The notes beneath the pieces are model-generated. The model saw nothing but the letters and a program-made list of their open reading frames with translations, was not told the DNA's origin and ran no database searches. Of a stretch of 64,000 nt of DNA, positions 33,144 to 41,769 are shown piece after piece (position 1 is the first letter of the stretch; each line of letters starts with the position of its first letter). A program made the position numbers and the translations under genes. Source of the stretch: Mycolicibacterium rutilum (GTDB taxonomy: Bacteria; Actinomycetota; Actinomycetes; Mycobacteriales; Mycobacteriaceae). The stretch spans positions 992,001 through 1,056,000 of the forward strand of contig NZ_LT629971.1 in NCBI RefSeq assembly GCF_900108565.1, written 5' to 3'.

Positions 33144-34272
33144 TCGAGGCGCCCGAATGAGCGAAGGCGTCGCGGGCGGACTCGACCTCCTCGCAGAGGC
33201 GTTCGGCGTCGGTGTACAGCGCGCCGTAGATGCCCCACTGGGTCGGTCGGTCCAGCCTGCGGCCCTCGACATGTGCGGTCAGGTCGTCGAGGGCGGCCCG
33301 GCAGCGCCGGCCCTCCTCGGCGAGCGGCGCGTCGGCGTGCTCGGCGTCGGGCAGGGCGCCCAGCTCCATGACCGCGTCGCGCACCGCCGACAGCAGCACG
33401 CCGTACCGGCGCAGAAACTCGTCCTGTCCCGGCCGCGGACCGCCGGTGAACTCGACCGCCCTGGCCAGCCCGACGGCCACCCACTGCAGCTGTCCGGCGA
33501 TCCGCTCGAGCGCCTGGATCGTCCAGCGTTCGCCCGCGACGCCCGGCTGGCGCCGCACCAGCAACCGGCGCGGATTGAACCGCGTACTGCGCTCGGCGTC
33601 GTCGACGGTGTGCCGGGCCTGGGCGCCCTTCTTCGGCAGCAGGTCGGCGCGCCACCGCCAATCACGGCCGGCGTCGGCGCTGGGGGTGTCCTCGCCGCAG
33701 AGCCCGTCGGCGATTTCCGACAGCAGATCGACCAGCGACCCGGACAACGAGTCGACGGCGTAGCGCGCGCTGCGGTACCGCAGCGGCGGTGCGATCAGCA
33801 GCGTCACCGCCAACGCCACCGCGGCGCCCAGCAGCACCATGCCGGCGATCTCGGGCAGCGGACCGCCCGGGGGGCCACCGCCGCTCGGCAACGCGAACGC
33901 GCCGTAGGCGAAGATCGCCGCGACGGCCACGTTGACACCCTGGCTGCCGAGCCGGTGCCAGCGGCCGATCAGCAGCGCGAGGGCGAGCGTCAGCGGGAGC
34001 AGCCACAGCTGCACACCCCACATCCACACCGCCGCACCGGCCAGGCCGATGCCCGCCAACATCGCCGCCGTGTAGCGCACCGCCTTGGCGACCGAGTCGG
34101 CGACGGTCATCTCGACGAGCATCAGCGCGGAGAACGCCGCGAACGTGGCGTGCCGGGCGTCGAACACCCGGGTGGCCAGGATCCAGGCGGTCGTGCACGC
34201 GACGGCCGCCTTACCCAGGGTCAGCGCGGCCTCGCGGTCCATCCGCAAGCGGGTGAGAAGACTGCCGGCCAT
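33118..34272 (-). CDS. FUSC-family (aromatic-acid-exporter-like) membrane protein
   Basis: A 384-residue protein. Six hydrophobic segments lie between residues 15 and 165 (for example AAVACTTAWILATRVF and LWLLPLTLALALLIGRW), followed by a soluble helical domain of about 210 residues. This half-size FUSC arrangement is common in actinobacteria, where the proteins are of unknown or efflux function. It lies 36 bp downstream of the MTHFR gene and may be read through from it. Confidence 0.75.
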   Translation of the reverse strand: MAGSLLTRLRMDREAALTLGKAAVACTTAWILATRVFDARHATFAAFSALMLVEMTVADSVAKAVRYTAAMLAGIGLAGAAVWMWGVQLWLLPLTLALALLIGRWHRLGSQGVNVAVAAIFAYGAFALPSGGGPPGGPLPEIAGMVLLGAAVALAVTLLIAPPLRYRSARYAVDSLSGSLVDLLSEIADGLCGEDTPSADAGRDWRWRADLLPKKGAQARHTVDDAERSTRFNPRRLLVRRQPGVAGERWTIQALERIAGQLQWVAVGLARAVEFTGGPRPGQDEFLRRYGVLLSAVRDAVMELGALPDAEHADAPLAEEGRRCRAALDDLTAHVEGRRLDRPTQWGIYGALYTDAERLCEEVESARDAFAHSGASITTPDGSA

Positions 34273-34308
34273 CTGATCCGGCCTTCCCGATTCGGCGGGA
34301 ACTAACCG

Positions 34309-35202
34309 TCAGCGCGTGTCGGGTGCCCAGTAGTCGAGCATCTGGGCGAACGTCTCGAACGCCGGCGTGGACACCCCGTAGGTGGCCTCGAGGTGGATGC
34401 TCAGCGGGAAGCCCAGGTCGCCGACGCCGTCGACGACGCGCTTGTACAAGTCGAGCATCAACTTGCGTTTCTCGGCCGGATCGGTGCCCGCCAGCCGCTT
34501 GACGAACTCCTGCTCCTCGGCGACCGCCGCGTTGCCGGGGTCCTGGATCAGCCAGTTGATCAAACCGACGTTGGCTTCCATCTTCGGCACGAAGCCGAAC
34601 GACAGCAGGATCTCCGGGCGGTGGTCGCAGGACCGGGCGAAGTCGCGCAGGAACCCGACGATCGCATCGGAGTACAGCAGCTGCGTCATGCCGTAGGTGG
34701 CGCCCTGGTCGCACTTGAACCGGAACCGGCCCTGCTCGCCGTCGCGGGTCGGGATCAGGATCGCGCCGCGGTTGGGCACCAGATCGGAGTAGATCGACAG
34801 CGCATCGGTCGGCGCCACGCCGGAACCCTCGCCGTCGCTCATGGTGCGCGGCACGCCGACGAACGCGATCCCGTCGAAACCTGCCCCGGACAGCTCCGTC
34901 AGCCGCTGCCGCAGCGCGTTCTCGTCGAGGAACGCCGTGACCTGGGTGCACAACCCGTTCGTGCCGTCCAGCTCGGGCCGGATGATGTTCCAGAACTCGA
35001 GAACATCCATCTTCGGCTTCATCTCGATGGGCCGGTCGTCGTCCTCTTCGATCATGCCGGGGATCATCACGTGCCTGATGCGCCCGGTCAGGCCGGTCTC
35101 GGCCGAGCAGCGCACCACCTTGTGCGCATCCTCCAGCGCCTGCTCGTGGCCGCGTTCGACGTTGGGCGGCACGAGTTCGAGCGCGATGGTGTTCAGCGTC
35201 AC
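34309..35202 (-). CDS. Mycobacterial-type methylenetetrahydrofolate reductase
   Basis: A 297-residue protein beginning TLNTIALELVPPNVERG, closely recalling M. tuberculosis Rv2172c, a non-canonical MTHFR reported to lack the usual flavin-dependent architecture. A TIM-barrel-type pattern is visible (GFDGIAFVGVPRTM, then GAILIPTRDG). It should supply 5-methyl-THF for methionine synthesis using NADH. The GTG start has GAGGAG 7 nt upstream. Its leader contains several hairpins, one of which can pair with the Shine-Dalgarno region. Confidence 0.8.
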   Translation of the reverse strand: MTLNTIALELVPPNVERGHEQALEDAHKVVRCSAETGLTGRIRHVMIPGMIEEDDDRPIEMKPKMDVLEFWNIIRPELDGTNGLCTQVTAFLDENALRQRLTELSGAGFDGIAFVGVPRTMSDGEGSGVAPTDALSIYSDLVPNRGAILIPTRDGEQGRFRFKCDQGATYGMTQLLYSDAIVGFLRDFARSCDHRPEILLSFGFVPKMEANVGLINWLIQDPGNAAVAEEQEFVKRLAGTDPAEKRKLMLDLYKRVVDGVGDLGFPLSIHLEATYGVSTPAFETFAQMLDYWAPDTR

Positions 35203-35310
35203 CGTGCGGCTCCTCAATAAGCGATCAATTCCCGCGCGCGCGGCAGGTCCGTTCCTGCGGTCCGCGCTGCTCCCCCTCGGGAGCCTCACGATACAGACCG
35301 GCACTGTGCC
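35203..35310 (-). promoter_or_regulatory. Structured 5' leader of MTHFR gene, possible regulatory RNA
   Basis: On the minus strand a hairpin GCTCCC-loop-GGGAGC (35284-35269) is followed by a GC-rich stem around GCAGG...CCTGC (about 35259-35243), then the Shine-Dalgarno GAGGAGCC. The segment GGCTCC of the first hairpin (35285-35280) is an exact complement of GGAGCC at the Shine-Dalgarno (35213-35208), so the two pairings exclude each other. A weak -10 (TATCGT) lies just upstream. It matches no riboswitch I know. Confidence 0.35.
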
Positions 35311-35366
35311 CGTCGCGGTCGCGCTCAGCGATCTCCCAGCGTCTGGGCACCGGTCTCCCGACTGCC

Positions 35367-35378
35367 GTTGGTACCAAC
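35367..35378. promoter_or_regulatory. Perfect 12-bp palindrome before ANTAR gene
   Basis: GTTGGTACCAAC ends 7 bp before the ATG at 35386. It could be an operator or, in RNA, a small hairpin near the start codon. Confidence 0.3.
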
Positions 35379-35385
35379 GAGTCTC

Positions 35386-35649
35386 ATGACATGCCGACAA
35401 TCACCCGGACGACAGAACCTCGACACCGCCGAAGGTGTCCTCATCGCGCTGCGCCACTACACGGTCGACGAGGCGTTCCGCGAGATGGTCCGGGCCGCAC
35501 AACAGCATCGGGTGCCGCTGTTCGCACTGGCCGACGCCTTGGTCAGCGCCGCGGGCGGGCGGCCGGCAGCGAGGGACGGCGCCGCCCGCACGGCCGTCAT
35601 CGCCGAGTGGGGTGCGCTGTTGGCGGGACCGGCCGTGAGCCGGGGCTGA
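35386..35649 (+). CDS. Single-domain ANTAR RNA-binding protein
   Basis: An 87-residue protein. Almost the whole chain is one ANTAR domain: NLDTAEGVLIALRHYTVDEA followed by FREMVRAAQQHRVPLFALADALV, with the conserved alanine/glycine positions and the aromatic-basic third helix. ANTAR proteins bind tandem stem-loops in RNA. It has no sensor domain of its own, so it may work with a partner kinase or constitutively. The selO gene follows after 21 bp. A TTG at 35368 is an alternative start but would run through the palindrome. Confidence 0.75.
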   Translation: MTCRQSPGRQNLDTAEGVLIALRHYTVDEAFREMVRAAQQHRVPLFALADALVSAAGGRPAARDGAARTAVIAEWGALLAGPAVSRG

Positions 35650-35670
35650 CCGCCTGGACGCGCTCGTACT

Positions 35671-37140
35671 GTGGATGGAGTGAGCGCTGCACCCACCACC
35701 GTCGCCTTCGGCGACCTGTTCGCGTCCGAGCTGCCCGAGCTGGCGGTTCGCTGGCAGGCCGAAGCCGCGCCCGGCCCGACCCTGCTCGTCCTCAACGAGG
35801 CACTGGCAGGTGACCTCGGACTGGACCCGGACTGGTTGCGCGGGCCCTACGGCGTGCAACTGCTGCTCGGCGCGCGCGTCCCCGCGGATGCGACGCCGGT
35901 CGCGCAGGCCTACGCCGGACATCAGTTCGGCGGCTACGTGCCGCGTCTCGGTGACGGCCGCGCGCTGCTGCTGGGCGAGCTGACCGCGGCCGACGGCACA
36001 CTGCGCGATCTGCACCTGAAGGGTTCGGGCGCGACCCCGTTCGCCCGCGGCGGCGACGGGCTGGCCGCGGTCGGCCCGATGCTGCGCGAGTACATCGTCA
36101 GCGAGGCGATGCACGCGCTCGGCGTGCCGACCACCCGGTCACTCGCGGTGGTCGCGACCGGTCGCCAGGTGCAGCGCGAGACACCGCTGCCGGGCGCCGT
36201 GCTGGCGCGGGTGGCCAGCAGTCACCTGCGGGTCGGGACGTTCCAGTACGCCGCCAACACCGGTGACGTGCACCTGCTCAAGCGGCTGGCCGACCATGCG
36301 ATCGCGCGGCACCACCCCGGCGCCGCGTCGTCGGGCAACCCGTACGTCGCGCTGTTTGAGGCCGTCGTCGGCGTGCAGGCGGAGCTGATCGCGAAGTGGA
36401 TGCTGGTCGGGTTCGTGCACGGCGTGATGAACACCGACAACATGACGATCTCCGGCGAGACCATCGACTACGGCCCGTGCGCGTTCATGGAGGCCTACGA
36501 CCCGGAGACGGTGTTCAGCTCCATCGACTCGTGGGGCCGCTACGCCTACGGCAACCAGCCGTCGATCGCGGTCTGGAACCTGGCCCGGCTGGCCGAGGCG
36601 CTGCTGCCGCTGTTCGCCGACGACCAGCAGCAGGCGATCGCGATCGCCGAGGGCAGCCTGGGCGGATTCGCGCCGAAGTTTCAGGACGCGCTGGCCGCCG
36701 GGATGCGCGCCAAACTCGGGTTGGCCGCCGACACCCCGGACGAGATCGCGGTGCCGTTGATGAACGACCTGATCGCGCAGCTGCACCAGAGCCACGTGGA
36801 CTTCACGTCGTTCTTCCGGACGCTGGCCCACGCCGCTCGGGGCGACGACGAGCCCGCGCGCGGGTTGTTCGTCGACCTCGCCGCGTTCGACGGCTGGCTG
36901 GCCCGCTGGCACGGGCTGAACCCGGATGCCGCGGTGATGGACCGGTCCAATCCGGTCTACATCCCGCGCAACCACCTGGTCGAGGAGGCGCTGACCGCCG
37001 CGACCGACGGCGATCTGCAACCGCTGCACCGGCTGCTCGACGCGGTGACCGCCCCGTATGACGAGCGGCCGGGTCTCGAACGCTACGCCGAACCGGCACC
37101 CGAGGACTTCGGGAAGTACCGAACCTTCTGTGGCACCTGA
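35671..37140 (+). CDS. selO: SelO/YdiU-family protein AMPylase
   Basis: A 489-residue protein (486 from GTG 35680). The pseudokinase fold of SelO is recognisable: [37 protein letters not shown], then [20 protein letters not shown] with the metal-binding Asn/Asp residues, and a near-terminal cysteine in KYRTFCGT, the position of selenocysteine in vertebrate SelO. SelO transfers AMP to Ser/Thr/Tyr of redox proteins and protects against oxidative stress. It lies 21 bp after the ANTAR gene and is probably co-transcribed with it. Confidence 0.92.
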   Translation: MDGVSAAPTTVAFGDLFASELPELAVRWQAEAAPGPTLLVLNEALAGDLGLDPDWLRGPYGVQLLLGARVPADATPVAQAYAGHQFGGYVPRLGDGRALLLGELTAADGTLRDLHLKGSGATPFARGGDGLAAVGPMLREYIVSEAMHALGVPTTRSLAVVATGRQVQRETPLPGAVLARVASSHLRVGTFQYAANTGDVHLLKRLADHAIARHHPGAASSGNPYVALFEAVVGVQAELIAKWMLVGFVHGVMNTDNMTISGETIDYGPCAFMEAYDPETVFSSIDSWGRYAYGNQPSIAVWNLARLAEALLPLFADDQQQAIAIAEGSLGGFAPKFQDALAAGMRAKLGLAADTPDEIAVPLMNDLIAQLHQSHVDFTSFFRTLAHAARGDDEPARGLFVDLAAFDGWLARWHGLNPDAAVMDRSNPVYIPRNHLVEEALTAATDGDLQPLHRLLDAVTAPYDERPGLERYAEPAPEDFGKYRTFCGT

Positions 37141-37162
37141 GGCGCCCCCATACACTGCGGTC

Positions 37163-37321
37163 ATGAGTTTGCGACGGTCACTGATCGCCGGGCTGTTCGC
37201 GGCTGCGCTGACGGCCGCACCGCTGCCGGCCGTCATCGCCTCGGCCCAGCCCGGCAACTGCTGCTGCCCGCCGGGGCAGACCGGCGCCATCTACGGCTGC
37301 GCGTCGTTCTGTCGACGGTAA
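37163..37321 (+). CDS. Small secreted cysteine-rich protein
   Basis: A 52-residue protein too short for routine ORF cut-offs. A signal peptide (SLIAGLFAAALTAAPLPAVIASAQP) is followed by a 22-residue mature part with five cysteines (GNCCCPPGQTGAIYGCASFC). A TACACT -10 element sits about 10 bp before the ATG, so the mRNA may be nearly leaderless. The function is unknown; the CCC cluster could bind metal or form disulfides. It lies 22 bp downstream of selO. Confidence 0.65.
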   Translation: MSLRRSLIAGLFAAALTAAPLPAVIASAQPGNCCCPPGQTGAIYGCASFCRR

Positions 37322-37387
37322 GGCCCTCGACACCAGCACCGGGTTGTGCGTCGCGGCGCCACCGCCGTATCCGCACCCGTCGGTGTC

Positions 37388-38272
37388 CTAGTCGAGGCTG
37401 GCGCGCAGCAACTCCCAGGCCAGGCGACGGGCCTCGGCGGCGCGTTCGTAGAGCAGCCGCTGCGCGGCGGGCACCGGATTCGGGTCGGGAGCCTGCCCGT
37501 CGAGCACCGCGACGTGGACGTCCTCGGCCACCTGCAGCGCCGCCAGCACCGCCTCGTTGACCCTGATCAGCGCGCGGTGCAGCCGGTCGTCGGCGATCAG
37601 CACCTGCGCGTTGGCCAGTTCGACCGCGAAGTCCTTCACCACCTGAGCGATCTGCTCGAAGATCGGTGACATGGCGGCCTCGCGGTCGTCGCGGTCGGGC
37701 ATCCGCAGTATCCGCGCGCCCTCGTTCCACAGCGCCGCGAGTAGCTGGGTGTGGGTCCCGACCGCCCGCGACACCTCGGTGATCGCCAGCTTCTGCTGCT
37801 GGGCCAGCAGCTGTTCGCGCTCGGCGCGGAACACGTTGCGGTGCGCCTCGAGTTCGGCGCGGGCCAACTCCCGTTGGGCTTCCCGCTCGGTCTCGTGCAG
37901 CGACCGCATCAGCGCGAGCTGGCGCGCGGCGCGCAGGTCCGCGGCCGCCAGTTCGGCACGCAGCCGCTCGTCGGCGTCGGCGGCGGTGCGCGCGGCCTGA
38001 CGTGTGATGACCTGGGTCTGCCACAGGGTCATCAGCACCATCGCGAAGACGGCGGCGCCGAAGAACCACTGTGCGCGCGAGCCGCTTTCGCCCGGGCTGA
38101 ACAGGATCAGCCAACCCAGCAGCAGCGCCGCGACCGCCGCGCCGGCCAGCCACGCGTAGGTTTGCTGACGGTTCCGCGGCACGCGATCCGGCGCAGAGCT
38201 CGTCCTCTGTGCGAATTCTGCCGTGGCGCTTACCGTTTCGTCACTTTGCGCGGGCGAATCGGACTCGGTCAT
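37388..38272 (-). CDS. Membrane protein with cytosolic coiled coil
   Basis: A 294-residue protein. Two hydrophobic segments (AWLAGAAVAALLLGWLILF and WFFGAAVFAMVLMTLWQ, about residues 40-85) are followed by a long charged helix (about 100-170) rich in Arg/Glu/Gln heptads, then a helical C-terminal domain. I do not recognise the family. I chose ATG 38272, which has GGGGAGG 5 nt upstream; a GTG at 38299 is also in frame. A SigF-like promoter precedes it. Confidence 0.65.
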   Translation of the reverse strand: MTESDSPAQSDETVSATAEFAQRTSSAPDRVPRNRQQTYAWLAGAAVAALLLGWLILFSPGESGSRAQWFFGAAVFAMVLMTLWQTQVITRQAARTAADADERLRAELAAADLRAARQLALMRSLHETEREAQRELARAELEAHRNVFRAEREQLLAQQQKLAITEVSRAVGTHTQLLAALWNEGARILRMPDRDDREAAMSPIFEQIAQVVKDFAVELANAQVLIADDRLHRALIRVNEAVLAALQVAEDVHVAVLDGQAPDPNPVPAAQRLLYERAAEARRLAWELLRASLD

Positions 38273-38312
38273 CTCGGCCTCCCCGTTTTCTGCCACCACA
38301 CCCCGCTCCGAT

Positions 38313-38337
38313 GTACCCGGCCCCTTGTGACGCTAAC
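38313..38337 (-). promoter_or_regulatory. SigF-like promoter candidate for 37388-38272
   Basis: On the minus strand GTTA (38337-38334), 15 bp, GGGTAC (38318-38313) matches GTTT-N15-GGGTAT at eight of ten bases, about 40 bp upstream of the chosen ATG. Confidence 0.35.
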
Positions 38338-38398
38338 CTCGAAGCAGTACCGCGTCGAGCCGTGCCCACGAAAAGCCTTGCGACAGAATCGAGAGCCG

Positions 38399-38965
38399 AT
38401 GGAAAGCGCGCCAGAAGGTGAGTCCTCTGTCATCGTCAGCCTGTCGGAGGCGGCGATGCACATGTACACCGCGGCCATCGACGCCCTGCCCGCACCCGAG
38501 GACGACGCGTTCCACCAGCGCGCCGATGTCGTGCTGTCCGGGCTGCGCAAACTGCGGTCCGGGTTGACCGAGGCCGCCGGGCGCAGCCGCTCGACGGCGA
38601 ACGTGATCGTCGCGCTGAGCGACGTGCGCCGGCGCTACGACACGCTGATGGCACGCGCCGCAGCTGCGCCGGGCGCCGGCCTCGGCCAGCAGCTGTACGC
38701 GGCGCGGATCGACGCCCGGCTGTCGGCGCAGGAGGTCGCCAACGGGGCGGGGCTGCGCCCGGATCTGATCGACGATCTCGAGGCCGGCGAGATCCCCACC
38801 GAGGACGAGGCCGCGAAGGTCAGGGAGCTGATCGTCGCGCTCGGCGGGGTGCCCGCCCCGGAGCTGCCCGTCCGTGACGACCCGGTCCCCGACGACCCGG
38901 TCCCCGACGACCAGCCCTCCGAGGAGGCCGAGGCGGAGATCCCCGCGGAGATCCACCAGGGTTGA
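38399..38965 (+). CDS. HTH-domain protein with acidic tail
   Basis: A 188-residue protein. The N-terminal 85 residues are helical. The segment GQQLYAARIDARLSAQEVANGAGLRPDLIDDLEAGE (about 95-130) reads as an XRE-type HTH, with the turn AQEVANGAG and the recognition helix LRPDLIDDLE. The tail is very acidic, with a short repeat (DDPVPDDPVPDD). It could be a DNA-binding regulator or a domain used for protein contact. Its TGA overlaps a possible TTG start of the M42 peptidase gene. Confidence 0.65.
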   Translation: MESAPEGESSVIVSLSEAAMHMYTAAIDALPAPEDDAFHQRADVVLSGLRKLRSGLTEAAGRSRSTANVIVALSDVRRRYDTLMARAAAAPGAGLGQQLYAARIDARLSAQEVANGAGLRPDLIDDLEAGEIPTEDEAAKVRELIVALGGVPAPELPVRDDPVPDDPVPDDQPSEEAEAEIPAEIHQG

Positions 38966-40065
38966 GCGGGCGCGCAGGGGGCAACTCAAGATCAGTGACC
39001 GCCGAGAACGCTTTCCCTGACGACCTGCTGCAGGAGCTGCTGCACGCGTACGGACCCTGCGGGCAGGAGGACGCCGTGCGCGAGGTCTGCCGCCGCGAAC
39101 TGGCACCGCACACCGATGAGCTGTGGACCGACGAGGCCGGCAACCTGGTCGGGTTGATCCGCGGCGACGACGGCGATGCGCCGCCGACCCGGGTGCTCGC
39201 CCACATGGACGAGCTGTCGATGCTGGTCAAGCGCGTCGAACCGGACGGCACCCTGCACATGACGCCGCTGGGCACGATGTATCCGGGCAACTTCGGCCTC
39301 GGGCCGGTCGCGATCCTCGGCGATCAGCGCACGGTGTGCGGGGTGCTGACGCTGGGTTCCGAGCACACCACCAAGGAGACCCGGCAGATCTGGGAGACCA
39401 AACCAGATCAGGGCGACATGGCGCTGGACTGGCTGCACGTCTACGTGTTCACCGGCCACACCCCCGAGGAGTTGGCCGACGCGGGCGTCGGGCCCGGCAC
39501 CCGCGCGTGTGTGCACCGCAGCAAGCGCACGCTGGTCGACGTCGGCGCCGACTATCTGGGCTGCTACTTCATGGACGACCGCGCGGCGCTCGTCGCGCTG
39601 CTGGAGACGGCGCGCGTGCTCAGCGAGGGCGCCCGCCCGGCGCGCGACACCTACGTGGTGTGCACGACGAGCGAGGAGGTCGGCGGTGTCGGCGGGTCCT
39701 ACGCCAGCCGCATGCTGCCCGGCGACCTGACCCTGGCGTTGGAAGTGGGGCCCGCCGAGCAGGAGTACGGCACCAGCTGCAGCGGCGGCCCGATCGTCGC
39801 GTACAGCGACGCCGAGAGCGTCTACGACAAGGCGGTGGCCGACCGGCTGATCGGCGTCGGCACCGAACTGGGACTGTCGCCGCAGCGGGCCGTGCTCGGC
39901 GCGTTCGAGTCCGACGCCTCACACGCCAAGGCCAGCGGGCTGACCCCGCGGGCCGGACTGCTGTGCCTGCCGACGCTGAGCACACACGGCTACGAAGTCA
40001 TTGCGCGACACGCGATTCCGGATATGACGAGGGTGTTGGTCGAGTTCTTGCGCCGCGCGGCGTAG
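38962..40065 (+). CDS. M42-family (glutamyl aminopeptidase/TET-like) metallopeptidase
   Basis: A 367-residue protein from TTG 38962, or 356 residues from GTG 38995, which better fits the family start. Metal ligands expected for M42 are visible in VLAHMDEL (His and Asp), CYFMDDRAALVALLE (bridging Asp), TTSEEVGGVG (catalytic and ligand Glu) and STHGYEVIARHAIPDM (His). Members form large dodecameric shells that trim peptides to amino acids. It is coupled to the HTH gene by overlap and convergent with 40067 (1 bp gap). Confidence 0.85.
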   Translation: MSGRAGGNSRSVTAENAFPDDLLQELLHAYGPCGQEDAVREVCRRELAPHTDELWTDEAGNLVGLIRGDDGDAPPTRVLAHMDELSMLVKRVEPDGTLHMTPLGTMYPGNFGLGPVAILGDQRTVCGVLTLGSEHTTKETRQIWETKPDQGDMALDWLHVYVFTGHTPEELADAGVGPGTRACVHRSKRTLVDVGADYLGCYFMDDRAALVALLETARVLSEGARPARDTYVVCTTSEEVGGVGGSYASRMLPGDLTLALEVGPAEQEYGTSCSGGPIVAYSDAESVYDKAVADRLIGVGTELGLSPQRAVLGAFESDASHAKASGLTPRAGLLCLPTLSTHGYEVIARHAIPDMTRVLVEFLRRAA

Positions 40066-40066
40066 G

Positions 40067-40720
40067 TCAGCCGTCGAGCTCGCCGGCGATGCCCCGCTCG
40101 ACTGCGGCGCGGACCCGTTCGGGCAGCACGATCAGCCCGTCGAGTTCGCGCTGCGCCAGCGCGTAGCCGCGTTCACGTTCCTGCGGGGTGGCGGCGGCGT
40201 CGGTGGCGACCCGCAGCATGCTCTGTGCGCGGGCGATCCGCTGTTGGTCCTGCGCCGTGAAGTCGTTGCGGCGCCGCCGGACCGCCTCGCTTTCGGCGGC
40301 GTCGAACGCGGTGACGTACTCTGTGACGGCGTCGATGTACTCGCGCGCGGCCTCGGGGTCGTCGACGAGCGCTTCGGCCTTCACGGGCCGCAGCAGGTCG
40401 GCGCGCACCCTGCTGCGGTGGAACCGCTCGGTGAGCGGGTCGCGCATGTCGGTCATCAGCGGGAAGTCGAGCAGCTTGGCGACGTCGAGTTCGTACTCCA
40501 GCCACCGGGTGTCGGTGTGGTCGTGGGCCTTGACCGCCCGCGCGATCGCCTGCCACTGCACGCCGGGGCTCGGCCGCGGCTGTTGTTCGACGGCGGGCTG
40601 ATCGGGGGTGGTGTCGTGGCGCGCGCGGGCCGCCGACACCGCGCGCCACCCGCCGTACAGCACACCGGCGAGCGGGACGAGCAGGATCAGCAGCTCGACC
40701 AGCCGGATGATCAGCCCCAT
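40067..40720 (-). CDS. Single-TM protein of unknown function
   Basis: A 217-residue protein. One N-terminal membrane helix (IIRLVELLILLVPLAGVLYGGW) is followed by a charged cytosolic domain with conserved-looking WLEYELDVAKLLDFPLMTD and FHRSRVRADLLRP. Actinobacterial homologues exist to my knowledge, but no function is known. It follows DUF899 by 46 bp on the same strand. Confidence 0.65.
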   Translation of the reverse strand: MGLIIRLVELLILLVPLAGVLYGGWRAVSAARARHDTTPDQPAVEQQPRPSPGVQWQAIARAVKAHDHTDTRWLEYELDVAKLLDFPLMTDMRDPLTERFHRSRVRADLLRPVKAEALVDDPEAAREYIDAVTEYVTAFDAAESEAVRRRRNDFTAQDQQRIARAQSMLRVATDAAATPQERERGYALAQRELDGLIVLPERVRAAVERGIAGELDG

Positions 40721-40766
40721 ACAGCCAGCATGCCACCGGCTCGGACCGACGACCGGGAGGGCCGAA

Positions 40767-41465
40767 TCAGGCTGGCGGCCCGTAGGCCCGCGCGATGTCG
40801 GGTGAGTCCAGCCAGCCCGCGTACGTCGGCCCCTGCGGCCAGCCGTCGGGCGAGTCCTGCCATTCCTCCTGACGACCGAAGGGCAGCAGGTCGATCAGCG
40901 CGAACGAGTGGCTGAGTTGTTCGGTGCCACGGCCGTTGGTGTGCCAGGTCCGGTAGACGACGTCACCGTCCCGCAGGAACACGTTGACCGCGAATCCCTC
41001 ACCGGGCGCGGCGTCGACGTCGGCGCCGAACGAACTCTGCGACGACGAGTACCAGTCCATCTTGTTGCCGACCTTGGTGCGATAGGCCAGGGCCTCCTCG
41101 ATCGGACCGTTGGTCACGATCACGAACCGCGCGTCGTAGTTGTCCAGGAACTCCAGCCGGGTGAACTGCGAGGTGAAGCCGGTGCAACCGCCGCACTGCC
41201 AGTCGGCGCCGTCGGTCCACATGTGGTGGTAGGTGATGAGCTGCTTGCGGCCGTCGAACACGTCGGCCAGCCGCACCGGGCCCTGCTCGCCGATCAGCGT
41301 GTAGTCGGGTAGCCGGACCATGGGCAGGCGCCGGCGCTGGGCGGCGATCGCGTCCAGTTCACGCGTGGCGGCCTTCTCCCGCACGCGCAGTTCGTCGAGC
41401 GCCGCGCGCCAGGCCTGCTGGTCGACGATCGGCGGCAGTGCGGTGGGTTCGGTGGTGACGGACAT
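40767..41465 (-). CDS. DUF899-family thioredoxin-fold protein
   Basis: A 232-residue protein. It matches DUF899: YHHMWTDGADWQCGGCTGFTSQF near residue 80, MDWYSSSQSSFGADV in the middle, and VFLRDGDVVYRTWHTNGRG toward the end. The CGGC pair sits where thioredoxin-like proteins carry their redox CxxC. The proteins are unassigned but thioredoxin-folded. The start ATG 41465 has a perfect AGGAGG upstream. Confidence 0.85.
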   Translation of the reverse strand: MSVTTEPTALPPIVDQQAWRAALDELRVREKAATRELDAIAAQRRRLPMVRLPDYTLIGEQGPVRLADVFDGRKQLITYHHMWTDGADWQCGGCTGFTSQFTRLEFLDNYDARFVIVTNGPIEEALAYRTKVGNKMDWYSSSQSSFGADVDAAPGEGFAVNVFLRDGDVVYRTWHTNGRGTEQLSHSFALIDLLPFGRQEEWQDSPDGWPQGPTYAGWLDSPDIARAYGPPA

Positions 41466-41530
41466 CGGGGTTCCTCCTGCGGTGGGATGCGCTCCCAGGA
41501 GTAGACCCGCTCAGCCCGCCGAACTCATCG

Positions 41531-41704
41531 CTAACTGCTCTTTTTGCCGCCGGATTTCTTGCCGCCGCCGGAGTTCTTGCCGCCCCGGCTCGACGAGCCC
41601 GGCGAGTTCGCGATGGCCGCCGCGCGCGACTTGCTCATGCCCTTGTCGCGCAAGCCCTCGTATTGCTTGTCGTTCTTGACGCTCGATCCATGATCCTTGG
41701 TCAT
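41531..41704 (-). CDS. Small basic KDHGSSVK-type protein (DUF7218-like)
   Basis: A 57-residue protein, MTKDHGSSVKNDKQYEGLRD at the start, then KGMSKSRAAAIANS and a Gly/Lys/Ser tail (RGGKNSGGGKKSGGKKSS). The core motif recurs in many bacteria, in a family I associate with Rho-N/SAP-like helices and stress conditions. It may bind nucleic acid (inference). A GGGTAT -10-like element lies upstream, but no matching SigF -35 at the right distance. Confidence 0.75.
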   Translation of the reverse strand: MTKDHGSSVKNDKQYEGLRDKGMSKSRAAAIANSPGSSSRGGKNSGGGKKSGGKKSS

Positions 41705-41716
41705 GCCTGATCGGAT

Positions 41717-41734
41717 ACCCGCGAACGTGCGGGT
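41717..41734. promoter_or_regulatory. Inverted repeat upstream of 41704 gene
   Basis: ACCCGC-GAACGT-GCGGGT lies 12 bp upstream of the ATG and overlaps the GGGTAT element. It could be an operator. Confidence 0.3.
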
Positions 41735-41769
41735 CTGCACACGACAAACCGCATGACATCCTGGTCCGC

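Noticed and set aside
35203..35310. Cobalamin or SAM riboswitch upstream of MTHFR
   Set aside because: No B12-box-like or SAM-I-like conserved core could be found; only the alternative pairing is reported as a finding.
41705..41730. GGGTAT element as a SigF promoter for the small basic protein
   Set aside because: The only GTTT upstream is 25 bp away, too far from the -10 for the SigF spacing of 15-17 bp.
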